Below the pieces are notes generated by a model. It saw only the letters and a list, made by a program, of their open reading frames with translations, was not told the origin of the DNA and searched no databases. Shown here piece by piece: positions 35,491 through 44,025 of a stretch of DNA of 64,000 bases (the stretch's first letter is position 1; each line of letters begins with the position of its first letter). The stretch is from CBFHOS01 sp965657645. Its GTDB lineage: Bacteria > Pseudomonadota > Alphaproteobacteria > Puniceispirillales > Puniceispirillaceae. Both the position numbers and the translations under genes were made by a program. The stretch is from NCBI GenBank assembly GCA_965657645.1, contig CBFHOS010000005.1:1-64000 (forward strand), given 5' to 3'.

Positions 35491-37059
35491 TTAGGGATCA
35501 CCAGCACCGATTTCCTCTTTACGCTTGGCAACAAACGCCTCTATCGCCTCCACGCGGGCTGGATCCATCTTTGGCTGTTCATAAGCCTCCAGAATTTTTG
35601 GCCACAGATCCATCGCCCGCATCGTTGCGGTCTTGGCACCTGCATCCTGCCAGTTTTCGTTATTCGACCAATCCGATAAAAACGGGCTGTAGAATGCGCT
35701 CTGGTAGCGTTCCATGGTGTGGGCAGCGCCAAAGAAATGCCCACCCGGCGCGACTTCATCATGGGCGTCAAAGGCGAAATCTGCCGGATCGAATGATCGT
35801 GGCTGTAATAGATTGGCCATCGCCTGAAGCATTTCACAATCAACCACCAGCTTTTCGTAATCGGCAACCAAGCCGCCCTCGCCCCATCCGGCGGCATGAT
35901 AAATTAGATTTCCATGACCGGTGCATGCGCCCCATAACGCCATTTGTGTTTCCCAAACACCTTGGGCATCGACCGCGTTAGAGGCACTACAGGCACTCGT
36001 TCTATATGGCAGATTGTAACGCCGCGCCAATTGCCCACCCGCCATATTGGCCAGCGAATTTTCCGGCGTACCAAACGCAGGCGCCCCAGATTTCATATCC
36101 ACATTAGAGGTAAAGCCGCCATAGATCACCGGCGCGCCCGGCCGGGTCAATTGCACCAGCGCAATGGCAAATAACGCCTCGGCATTTTGCTGGGCCAAAG
36201 CCGCGGCAAAAGTAACCGGCGTCATTGCCCCCATTAACGTAAAGGGCGTTACCACCGTCGCCTGACCCATATCGGCCATCGCCATCGCCGCATCCGACAT
36301 TTCGCTATCGAGCTTGCGCGGTGAATTGATGTTGATATTCGCTGTCGAAGACGGGCTCGCCCGCATTTCCTCCATCGTTAACCCTCTGGCCATCGCGGTC
36401 ATTTGAACCGCGTCACGGACCCTGTTTTCACCAATTGACATCGACAGGAACACTTTATTGGACATCGTCAAATTGATGAGCGTGGTGTCTAGATGGCGGG
36501 TGTTGGCAGGCAGGTCATTTGGCGCCAATGTCTGGTTGCCGAAGAAATGAATGACGTTGAAAAATTGTCCAAGCTTGATGAAGTTTTTGTAATCGGCCAG
36601 ATTGCCAGTGCGCCGACCACCGCGAATGTCATGCACGTTGGGCGCGCCCGACACCATGCCGAAATGCAGATGATTGCCACCGATAATGAGCGCGTGATCA
36701 GGATTGGTTGGGGTTAGGGTGAATTGCGCCGGTGCATTACCCACCGCATTCAAGACGATCTCGCGGTCCATGCGCACAATATCAGTATCATTATCAACCG
36801 ACGCCCCCGCCGCCCGCAGCACATCGCGGGCCCGCGCCGACATTACTTCGATGCCATATTCCTCAATAATCTTGAGCGACGCCTCATGCACAGACTCGAT
36901 CTGATCCTCGCTAAGCGGGGTAAGAGGGCTCATATGGTTTTGAATGCTCTGAAATTCAGATTGAATGATCGCGGCCGTTGAGGCGCGTTTGCGGCCCCGA
37001 CGCTCCGGCCGGCCCACTTCTGGCGTATCTGTGTCTGATGCGCTGTTGTCTCCAGCCAT
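35491..37059 (-). CDS. MttB family methyltransferase without pyrrolysine
   Basis: The 522-residue protein belongs to the trimethylamine methyltransferase superfamily (TIM-barrel; LKIIEEYGIEVMSARARDVLRAAGASVD near the start, GAPNVHD, ACTGHGNLIYHAAGW, VAPGGHFFG). Archaeal MttB uses an in-frame amber codon for pyrrolysine; this frame has none, as in glycine-betaine-type MtgB and other members. These enzymes demethylate a quaternary amine onto a corrinoid protein. No corrinoid protein gene is adjacent. Neighbouring carnitine genes make betaine or a related compound a reasonable substrate guess. The first 45 residues are charged and unconserved. Confidence 0.88.
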   Translation of the reverse strand: MAGDNSASDTDTPEVGRPERRGRKRASTAAIIQSEFQSIQNHMSPLTPLSEDQIESVHEASLKIIEEYGIEVMSARARDVLRAAGASVDNDTDIVRMDREIVLNAVGNAPAQFTLTPTNPDHALIIGGNHLHFGMVSGAPNVHDIRGGRRTGNLADYKNFIKLGQFFNVIHFFGNQTLAPNDLPANTRHLDTTLINLTMSNKVFLSMSIGENRVRDAVQMTAMARGLTMEEMRASPSSTANININSPRKLDSEMSDAAMAMADMGQATVVTPFTLMGAMTPVTFAAALAQQNAEALFAIALVQLTRPGAPVIYGGFTSNVDMKSGAPAFGTPENSLANMAGGQLARRYNLPYRTSACSASNAVDAQGVWETQMALWGACTGHGNLIYHAAGWGEGGLVADYEKLVVDCEMLQAMANLLQPRSFDPADFAFDAHDEVAPGGHFFGAAHTMERYQSAFYSPFLSDWSNNENWQDAGAKTATMRAMDLWPKILEAYEQPKMDPARVEAIEAFVAKRKEEIGAGDP

Positions 37060-37392
37060 GAGAGAATCCCTTAAAATGAAACAAAATACAGATTAGAAAA
37101 TACAGAATAAAAAATGCACTCGCGTTCATGATGGTCACAGAGCAACCGGGTTATATTGTAAAATATACGCCATAAACTATCCTGTTTTAACAGATTTCAA
37201 AGGTGTGATGGGTGTGTTTATCGGTCAATTTTAACGGTGACCTTTCCTGTCGATCCCCAGTCATCACGTGGTCAATACCAAGCAAAAGTCAGCTTGACGC
37301 GGCAAAATCTACTCCGCATTGTTCAAGATAAATATGCCTTCATGGCAATCACAATATGGCCCTATGGCCGCTATTAATGAGGGGGTGCTACA
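37060..37392. promoter_or_regulatory. 333-base divergent control region between the MttB homologue and the carnitine operon
   Basis: No gene fits in this region. It separates leftward mttB-like from rightward BKACE, so it should hold both promoters. The most regular element is a perfect 16-base palindrome at 37152-37167 (TATATT-GTAA-AATATA). The BKACE side ends with a strong GAGGGGG ribosome site. I see no convincing sigma-70 boxes and do not assign a binding protein. Confidence 0.55.
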
Positions 37393-38304
37393 ATGCCTTT
37401 GGAAATGAACAAAGAGGTATTTATTACCTGCGCTGTGACGGGTTCTGGTGATACGACTGGAAAATCAGACAAGGTGCCGATCACCCCTGAGCAAATTGCC
37501 GATAGCGCCATTGATGCGGCCAAGGCCGGCGCGGCGATTGTTCATTGCCATGTCCGCAATCCGGAAACCGGCGCCCCGTCGCGCGATCCTAAATTATTCC
37601 GTGAAGTGACCGAGCGGATTCGCGACTCATCGACCGATGTTGTGCTTAATTTGACCGCTGGCATGGGCGGCGATCTGGTCTTTGGCGGTGTGGAGGCACC
37701 ATTGCCAGTTGATGAAACCGGCACCGACATGGCCGGCGCCACCGAGAGATTGGTGCATGTGGCAGAATGCCGTCCAGAGATTTGCACGCTTGATTGTGGC
37801 ACGATGAATTTTGGTCATGGTGATTACGTCATGACCAATAGCACCGCGATGCTATTTGAAATGGCCAGCCAGATGAAGGCGCTGGGGGTAAAGCCGGAGA
37901 TCGAGGCGTTTGACACTGGCCATCTATGGTTTGCCAAGCATCTTGTCGAGCAAGGCTATATCGAAAAGACCGCACTGGTACAGCTATGCATGGGCATTCC
38001 ATGGGGTGCGCCCGATGATCTAAACACCTTTATGGCGATGGTGAATAATGTACCGCATGATTGGGTGTTTTCCGCCTTTTCAATTGGCCGTAATGCGATG
38101 GCCTATCCCGCCGCATCGATTCTTGCTGGCGGTAATATCCGCGTTGGGCTTGAGGACAATCTGTATCTATCACGCGGGGTCTTCGCAACGAATGCCCAGC
38201 TGGTTGAGCGCGCGGTCACGGTTGCCGAAAATATGGGTGCAAGCATCGTCGGCCCTGATGCGGTGCGGGCCCGTCTTGGCCTAACCAAACGCGCCCCCCT
38301 TTAA
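37393..38304 (+). CDS. BKACE enzyme, probable 3-dehydrocarnitine cleavage enzyme
   Basis: The beta-keto acid cleavage enzyme family condenses acetyl-CoA with a beta-keto acid and releases acetoacetate plus a new CoA ester. The 303-residue TIM-barrel protein has the zinc motif VHCHVRNPETG, then CTLDCGTMNFG, IEAFDTGHLWFAK and MGIPWGAP. Because carnitine dehydrogenase is the next gene, the likely reaction is 3-dehydrocarnitine plus acetyl-CoA to betainyl-CoA plus acetoacetate. The family is certain, and the substrate rests on context. Confidence 0.88.
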   Translation: MPLEMNKEVFITCAVTGSGDTTGKSDKVPITPEQIADSAIDAAKAGAAIVHCHVRNPETGAPSRDPKLFREVTERIRDSSTDVVLNLTAGMGGDLVFGGVEAPLPVDETGTDMAGATERLVHVAECRPEICTLDCGTMNFGHGDYVMTNSTAMLFEMASQMKALGVKPEIEAFDTGHLWFAKHLVEQGYIEKTALVQLCMGIPWGAPDDLNTFMAMVNNVPHDWVFSAFSIGRNAMAYPAASILAGGNIRVGLEDNLYLSRGVFATNAQLVERAVTVAENMGASIVGPDAVRARLGLTKRAPL

Positions 38305-38338
38305 CCGACCCCCCTAACCGACCCCTTTAACCGACCCC
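38302..38338. repeat. Three tandem copies of TAACCGACCCC
   Basis: TAACCGACCCC recurs at about 38302, 38315 and 38328 (13-base period) in the 53-base gap between BKACE and the carnitine dehydrogenase fusion. The first copy includes the BKACE stop codon. It looks like replication slippage and may vary between strains. Confidence 0.6.
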
Positions 38339-38357
38339 CGGAACGGAGATCACGGCA

Positions 38358-39866
38358 ATGGCAAAGATACAAAGGCCCACTGGTGCCGCTGGAAAAACCG
38401 CGGCGGTAATTGGCGGCGGTGTTATTGGTGGCGGCTGGGTAGCACGATTGATCCAAAACGGCGTCAATGTGAAACTCTTTGATCCCGATCCACAAGCGCC
38501 CCGCAAGATCGAAGCGATTATGGAAAATGCGGATCACGCGCTATCGATAATCACCATGGCCCCACCGCCACCACGCGGCGAGCTGGAATTTTGCGCGTCT
38601 GTCTCTATGGCGGTTGCAGATGCCGAATTAATCGTCGAGGCCGTGCCCGAACGTCTCGACATAAAGCAATCTGTCTATGCCGAGATTGAACAGGCGGCTA
38701 GCCCCGCTGCGCTCATCTCATCTTCAACATCGGGCATCATGCCGACCGATTTACAGGCCGAAATGCGCCACCCCGAACGGCTATTGGTGGGCCATCCATT
38801 TAATCCGGTTTATCTATTACCGCTGGTCGAGTTGGTTGGTGGGGAGAAAACGTCCCTCGATACTATTAATAGGGCGAGTGCCTTTTATCAGGCTGTTGGC
38901 ATGCACCCCCTTCATGTCAAAAAAGAAATCCCCGCCTTTATCGCCGACCGCTTTTTAGAGGCTGTCTGGCGCGAGGCGTTATGGCTGGTAAATGACGGCA
39001 TTGCCACGACCGAGGAAATTGACGATGCCATTCGTTACGGCTTTGGTTTGCGTTGGGCCCAAATGGGGTTGTTTGAAACATATCGGGTTGCTGGCGGCGA
39101 GGCCGGCATGGCGCATTTTATCGCGCAATTTGGCCCGTGTCTGAAATGGCCATGGACCAAGCTAATGGATGTGCCGGACCTAACGGACGAATTGGTGACG
39201 CGCATTTCCGATCAATCAGATGCCCAATCCGGCATGCATTCAATCCGCGAGTTAGAACGTATTCGTGACAATAATCTGGTGGCGATCATGCAGGCGTTAA
39301 AGGCCAATGATTGGGGCGCCGGTCAAACCCTAGCAAAGTGGGAACAATCTTTGTGGGACCAATCCGTTTCTGACGCCGCCACCCCGCCTAGCACCGATAC
39401 GCTGGACCAGCCGCTTCGCACGCTGACACGCAGGGTTCCAACCCATTGGACAGACTATAACGGCCATATGAACGAGGCCCGTTATTTGGATTGTTTCTCG
39501 CAAGCCACCGATTGTTTTATGCAGATGTGCGGTGTTGATGCTGCCTATGTTGCGGCAGGCGGGAGCTATTTCACCGTGGAAACCCACATCCGCCACCTTG
39601 ACGAGGTGACAGCCGGATCGAAAATCTATGCCACCACCCAGCTATTGCTGGGCGAGGGCAAAAAGATGCAGCTATTCCATCACCTCTATGATGGCGATGA
39701 CCGGTTGCTGGCGACGGGTGAGCATATGTTATTGCATGTCGATATGAATAGCCGCGCCTCTAGCCCGCCTAGCCCGGCAGTTGCCGCCGCGCTGGCAAAG
39801 TTTGCCGCCGCCCATGCCACTTTACCACTGCCCGAAGGGGCCGGCCGCGCCATTGGCGTTAGATAA
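38358..39866 (+). CDS. L-carnitine dehydrogenase / betainyl-CoA thioesterase fusion
   Basis: The N-terminal part (about residues 1-330) is a 3-hydroxyacyl-CoA dehydrogenase-type NAD enzyme (AVIGGGVIGGGWVARL; the catalytic histidine in GHPFNPVYLLPLVELVGG) typical of L-carnitine 3-dehydrogenase. The C-terminal part (about 350-490) is a hot-dog thioesterase with the acid motif DYNGHMNEARYL. Such fusions are known in carnitine-degrading alphaproteobacteria; the second domain hydrolyses betainyl-CoA made by BKACE, giving betaine. A GGAG site precedes ATG 38358. Both active-site motifs are intact. Confidence 0.9.
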   Translation: MAKIQRPTGAAGKTAAVIGGGVIGGGWVARLIQNGVNVKLFDPDPQAPRKIEAIMENADHALSIITMAPPPPRGELEFCASVSMAVADAELIVEAVPERLDIKQSVYAEIEQAASPAALISSSTSGIMPTDLQAEMRHPERLLVGHPFNPVYLLPLVELVGGEKTSLDTINRASAFYQAVGMHPLHVKKEIPAFIADRFLEAVWREALWLVNDGIATTEEIDDAIRYGFGLRWAQMGLFETYRVAGGEAGMAHFIAQFGPCLKWPWTKLMDVPDLTDELVTRISDQSDAQSGMHSIRELERIRDNNLVAIMQALKANDWGAGQTLAKWEQSLWDQSVSDAATPPSTDTLDQPLRTLTRRVPTHWTDYNGHMNEARYLDCFSQATDCFMQMCGVDAAYVAAGGSYFTVETHIRHLDEVTAGSKIYATTQLLLGEGKKMQLFHHLYDGDDRLLATGEHMLLHVDMNSRASSPPSPAVAAALAKFAAAHATLPLPEGAGRAIGVR

Positions 39867-39910
39867 TATGCCGCGCCACGAGCGCTATTTAGCAAGCAAG
39901 GAATAAAGCC

Positions 39911-41071
39911 ATGCAATTTGGATTGACCCCAGAGCAGGAGCTCATTGTTTCCACGGTTCGCAGTTTTGTTGAGAGCGAGATTTATCCGCTCGAGGATGAG
40001 GTCGAAAAGCTGGGTCATGTGCCCGTGGATATGGCCAATTCGATCAAACAAAAAGTCATTGATATGGGATTCTACGCCGCCAATTTTCCGGAGTCAGTCG
40101 GCGGTGGCGGCCTGAATAATCTGGAATTTGCCTTGCTGGAGCGCGAACTTGGTCGCGGCTCGATGGCGCTGACGCATTTCTTTGGACGCCCGCAAAACAT
40201 TCTGATGGCTTGTGAAGGTGACCAGATTGAACGGTGGCTGATGCCGGCGGTTCGCGGTGAAAAACTCGATGCGTTGGCGATGACCGAGCCGGATGCCGGA
40301 TCGGATGTTCGCTCGATGAACACCACCGCGCGGCGCAAGGGTGATGGCTGGGTCATTAACGGTACAAAGCATTTTATTTCTGGCGGTGATCACGCCGATT
40401 TCTTTATCGTTTTTGTTGCCACCGGTGTTGATGATACGCCGCATGGCCCAAAAAAACGTATCACCTGTTTTATCGTTGATCGCGGCCATCCCGGCTTTGA
40501 CGTTTTGCCCGGCTATAATTCGGTGTCCCACACTGGCTATCACAATGTGATCCTGAAATTCGATGATTGCGAACTCGGTGACGAGCATGTTCTTGGCAAG
40601 ATTGATGGTGGCTTTGAGGTGATGAATAGCTGGCTATATGCAACCAGAATTACCGTCGCCACTATGTGTGTTGGCCGGGCGCGGCGGGCGTTTGATTATG
40701 CGCTTAATTACGCCGCAGACCGGACCCAGTTCGGCAAGCAGATCGGCAAGTTTCAGGGCGTTAGCTTTAAGCTGGCCGATATGATTACCCAGATTGATGC
40801 GGCCGATTGGCTGACCTTGGCGGCGGCTTGGCGGCTTGATCAGGGCCTACCCGCAAACCGCGAAATTGCCTCGGCAAAACTCTATGCCTCGGAAATGCTG
40901 GCCGCTGTTACCGATGAGGCCATTCAGGTTTATGGCGGCATGGGTTTGATGGATGATTTGCCCCTAGCACGGTTCTGGCGTGATGCGCGGGTCGAGCGGA
41001 TCTGGGATGGCACCTCAGAAATCCAGCGCCATATTATCAGCCGCGATTTGCTCCGACCGCTCGGCGCATAG
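39911..41071 (+). CDS. CaiA-like acyl-CoA dehydrogenase (probable gamma-butyrobetainyl-CoA dehydrogenase)
   Basis: The 386-residue flavoprotein has the acyl-CoA dehydrogenase motifs ALAMTEPDAGSDVRSM, GWVINGTKHFISGGDHADF, DRTQFGKQIGKFQG and QVYGGMGLMDD. In place of the usual catalytic glutamate it reads RIWDGTSEIQR, with aspartate. In this operon, with CaiD and a CoA ligase, the probable job is oxidation of gamma-butyrobetainyl-CoA to crotonobetainyl-CoA. AAGGAAT precedes ATG 39911. The CoA ligase gene begins 10 bases after its stop. Confidence 0.82.
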   Translation: MQFGLTPEQELIVSTVRSFVESEIYPLEDEVEKLGHVPVDMANSIKQKVIDMGFYAANFPESVGGGGLNNLEFALLERELGRGSMALTHFFGRPQNILMACEGDQIERWLMPAVRGEKLDALAMTEPDAGSDVRSMNTTARRKGDGWVINGTKHFISGGDHADFFIVFVATGVDDTPHGPKKRITCFIVDRGHPGFDVLPGYNSVSHTGYHNVILKFDDCELGDEHVLGKIDGGFEVMNSWLYATRITVATMCVGRARRAFDYALNYAADRTQFGKQIGKFQGVSFKLADMITQIDAADWLTLAAAWRLDQGLPANREIASAKLYASEMLAAVTDEAIQVYGGMGLMDDLPLARFWRDARVERIWDGTSEIQRHIISRDLLRPLGA

Positions 41072-41081
41072 GGTCAAGCGC

Positions 41082-43160
41082 ATGCGTGATTTATCTCGTC
41101 TATTCCAGCCAAAATCCATCGCCGTCTTTGGCGGCTGGTGGGCCGAGAACGTCATCACCCAATGCCAAAAAATTGGTTTTACCGGCGAAATATGGCCGGT
41201 CCATCCAACCCGTGACACGATAAAAGGCGTGCCCTGTTATAAATCTGTTGCCGATTTACCAGCAGGGCCCGATGCCGCATTTTTGGGGATCAACCGCCAT
41301 GCGGTAATCGGTGTAACCGCCGATCTGGCCGCACGCAATTGCGGTGGGGCGATTTGTTTTGCCTCTGGCTTTGCCGAGGCTGGTGATCAGGATTTGCAAG
41401 ATCAATTGATCAATGCGGCAGGTGAGATGCCGCTGTTAGGGCCCAATTGCTATGGCTTTTTGAATTATCTGGATGGCGCGGTTTTATGGCCAGATCAACA
41501 TGGCGGCGTCCCTGTTGAGAGCGGTGTTGCCCTTGTTAGCCAATCGTCAAATATCGTGATCAATATGAGCATGCAGGCGCGCGGCCTGCCGATTGCCTAT
41601 ATCGCCTGTGTTGGCAATCAGGCGCAAACCAGCCTGACCGACATGACCGATACCTTATTGCAAGATAACCGCGTAACCGCGGCGGGTCTCTATATTGAGG
41701 GGATCATCGATGTTGCCGCCTTTGCCGCGATGGCGGATGCCGCTAGGGCCGCCGGCAAATATCTGGTCGCCATTAAATCTGGCAAGACCGCCGCATCGCA
41801 AAATGCCGCCACCTCACACACTGCCGCCTTGGCTGGCGATGCCGCCGCATCCTCTGCCTTTTTAAAACAATGCGGGGTGTTTGAGGTCGATACCCCAGAG
41901 GAAATGCTAGAGCTGTTAAAAATCCTGCATCTGTTTGGCCCTCTTTCAGGTGCGAATATTTCTGCCATGTGCTGTTCCGGTGGTGAAACCGGATTGATCG
42001 CCGATCTAACCGGCGACAAGGCTCTTAACTGGCCGGATATTCCGGCTGGCAACCACGCTGATTTAACCGATTGCCTTGGCGAGCTGGTGGCGATTTCCAA
42101 CCCACTTGATTACCACACATTCATCTGGGGTGATGAAGATGCAATGACCACGACCTTTTCCAGCATGATGGGAAATTGGGTTGATGCGTCCGTTCTGGTA
42201 ATTGATTTTCCCCGGTCTGACCGCTGTTCTGACGAGGCTTGGCATCCGGCCGTTACCGCAATGAAACGGGCCAGCAAAATGTCGGGCACCAAAGCAATCA
42301 TGCTCGGCAGTATCAGCGAGGGAATAAGTGATAGCTGGGCGTCACATTTAATCGCCAATGATATCGTGCCGCTATGCGGTCTGGCGGATGGATTGCGCGC
42401 CATAGAATTGGCGGCGAATTATCACCCGCCTTCTGGCGCATGGCGACCATTGCCGGCCCTACAAGATAATCCAGATAGCCCGCATATGCTGGACGAGGCG
42501 GATGCCAAAACAATGCTGGCGGCGGCGGGCGTGCCCGTGCCGCGCGGCAAAAAATTTGCCAGCATTGAGGATATTACCACAGCCAAGATTACCACAGCTA
42601 AGATGACAGCAGTCACGGGCGGCTTAACTGCGCCCTTGGTGTTAAAGGGGCTTGGCCATGCACATAAGAGTGAGGCCGGTCTTGTCCAGCTAGGTCTTGC
42701 CGCCGCCGATATACTCCCCGCCGCCACAAAGATGGCCACACGCAATGGCAAGCTCACCCATTCTGGGGGCTTTCTAATAGAGGAAATGGTGGCCCCACCT
42801 ATCGCTGAATTGCTCGTGGGATTGCGGCGTGATCCGCTCTATGGGATTAGCCTCACCATCGGCATGGGCGGCGTCACCGCAGAGATTTTACAAGATACGG
42901 TAACGCATGTTTTGCCAATCGATGAGGCGGCTATTCTGGCGGCGTTTGACCAGCTAAAGATGGCGGCGCTATTGCATGGATATCGGGGCAAGCCAGCGGC
43001 GGATTGTCCGGCCGCGGCCGCCGCGATCTCGGCGATGATGGCGCTTATTACCGAAAACCATAATATCGTAGAAATTGAAGTTAACCCGCTCATGCTGGGG
43101 CCTGTTGGTGGCGGTGCGATCGCCGCCGATGCGGTTATTTGGCTTGCGGACAAACCGTGA
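41082..43160 (+). CDS. NDP-forming acyl-CoA synthetase, possibly for gamma-butyrobetaine
   Basis: The 692-residue single-chain ADP-forming type ligase has an N-terminal CoA-binding Rossmann domain (SIAVFGGWWAEN), a ligase domain with the phospho-histidine motif SHTAALAGD, and a C-terminal ATP-grasp domain (LVLKGLGHAHKSEAGLV, EIEVNPLM). I chose ATG 41082; the open frame from 40980 lies inside the dehydrogenase gene. Carnitine clusters more often use CaiC (AMP-forming) or CaiB. Here this ligase may make the CoA ester. A short Thr-Ala-Lys repeat (TTAKITTAKM, 42575-42606) marks the linker before ATP-grasp. Confidence 0.85.
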   Translation: MRDLSRLFQPKSIAVFGGWWAENVITQCQKIGFTGEIWPVHPTRDTIKGVPCYKSVADLPAGPDAAFLGINRHAVIGVTADLAARNCGGAICFASGFAEAGDQDLQDQLINAAGEMPLLGPNCYGFLNYLDGAVLWPDQHGGVPVESGVALVSQSSNIVINMSMQARGLPIAYIACVGNQAQTSLTDMTDTLLQDNRVTAAGLYIEGIIDVAAFAAMADAARAAGKYLVAIKSGKTAASQNAATSHTAALAGDAAASSAFLKQCGVFEVDTPEEMLELLKILHLFGPLSGANISAMCCSGGETGLIADLTGDKALNWPDIPAGNHADLTDCLGELVAISNPLDYHTFIWGDEDAMTTTFSSMMGNWVDASVLVIDFPRSDRCSDEAWHPAVTAMKRASKMSGTKAIMLGSISEGISDSWASHLIANDIVPLCGLADGLRAIELAANYHPPSGAWRPLPALQDNPDSPHMLDEADAKTMLAAAGVPVPRGKKFASIEDITTAKITTAKMTAVTGGLTAPLVLKGLGHAHKSEAGLVQLGLAAADILPAATKMATRNGKLTHSGGFLIEEMVAPPIAELLVGLRRDPLYGISLTIGMGGVTAEILQDTVTHVLPIDEAAILAAFDQLKMAALLHGYRGKPAADCPAAAAAISAMMALITENHNIVEIEVNPLMLGPVGGGAIAADAVIWLADKP

Positions 43161-43227
43161 TAGGCTTGCCAAATCTCACATAGCAAACCGGCCTTTTAAC
43201 GGACCCAAATAGCAAATAGGAACCGAA

Positions 43228-44013
43228 ATGGATGATGTAGTTAAGACCAAACAGGTTGGCGGCATTTTTGAAGTCACCCTCGACCGGCCCAAGGCCAACG
43301 CCATTGATCTGCCGACATCGCGTAAGATGGGTGAGGTTTTTGCCCATTTTCGGGACAATGATGAATTGCGGGTTTGTATTGTGCGCACCGCCGGTGAGAA
43401 ATTCTTTAGCGCGGGCTGGGATCTAAAAGCAGCGGCGGCCGGAGATTCGGTAACCGCCGATTATGGGGTTGGCGGCTTTGCCGGATTGCAGGAATTGCGC
43501 GGGCTCAACAAACCGGTGATTGCCGCGATTGAGGGCATGTGCGTGGGCGGCGGTTTCGAGCTGGCCTTGTCATGCGATATGATCCTAGCCACCACACAAT
43601 CCAGCTTTGCGCTTCCTGAGATCAGGGCTGGAACGCTCGCCGATGCGGCCACGATAAAATTGCCAAAACGCATTCCCTATCACATTGCAATGGATATGCT
43701 ATTTACCGGCCGCTGGATGGATAGCGCCGAAGCGCATCGTTGGGGCTTGGTCAATGAGGTGCTGGCGACTGGCGATGATCTTTATGCGCGGGCGTGGGAT
43801 TTGGCCCGCCTATTAGAATCAGGCCCGCCGCTGGTCTTTGCCGCGATCAAAGAAGTTGCCCGCGAGGCCGAAGGTAGCAAATTCCAGGATGTGATGAACA
43901 AGGTGACGAAATCACAATTGGAGAGCGTCGATGTTCTGTATAATTCCGAAGACGGCCTAGAGGGCTTTGCCGCCTTTGCCGAAAAACGCGATCCGGTTTG
44001 GAAAGGCAAATAA
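43228..44013 (+). CDS. caiD: Carnitinyl-CoA dehydratase / crotonobetainyl-CoA hydratase CaiD
   Basis: CaiD hydrates crotonobetainyl-CoA to L-carnitinyl-CoA. The 261-residue crotonase closely follows E. coli CaiD in TLDRPKANAID, GEKFFSAGWDLKAAA, VGGGFELALSCD and the C-terminal FAEKRDPVWKGK. The two crotonase glutamates are present at E111 and E131. AGGA precedes ATG 43228. It is last in the rightward carnitine operon and converges with the Ldh-family gene after 12 bases. The route would need a thioesterase or CoA transferase to free carnitine. Confidence 0.88.
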   Translation: MDDVVKTKQVGGIFEVTLDRPKANAIDLPTSRKMGEVFAHFRDNDELRVCIVRTAGEKFFSAGWDLKAAAAGDSVTADYGVGGFAGLQELRGLNKPVIAAIEGMCVGGGFELALSCDMILATTQSSFALPEIRAGTLADAATIKLPKRIPYHIAMDMLFTGRWMDSAEAHRWGLVNEVLATGDDLYARAWDLARLLESGPPLVFAAIKEVAREAEGSKFQDVMNKVTKSQLESVDVLYNSEDGLEGFAAFAEKRDPVWKGK

Positions 44014-44025
44014 CCGACCGGCGCC

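Noticed and set aside
35491..37059. Pyrrolysine-type trimethylamine methyltransferase
   Set aside because: The frame runs without an internal amber codon and there are no pyl genes, so it is a non-Pyl member of the superfamily.
38302..38338. CRISPR-like repeat array
   Set aside because: Units are 11 bases with 2-base spacing, so this is a simple tandem repeat and not a CRISPR.
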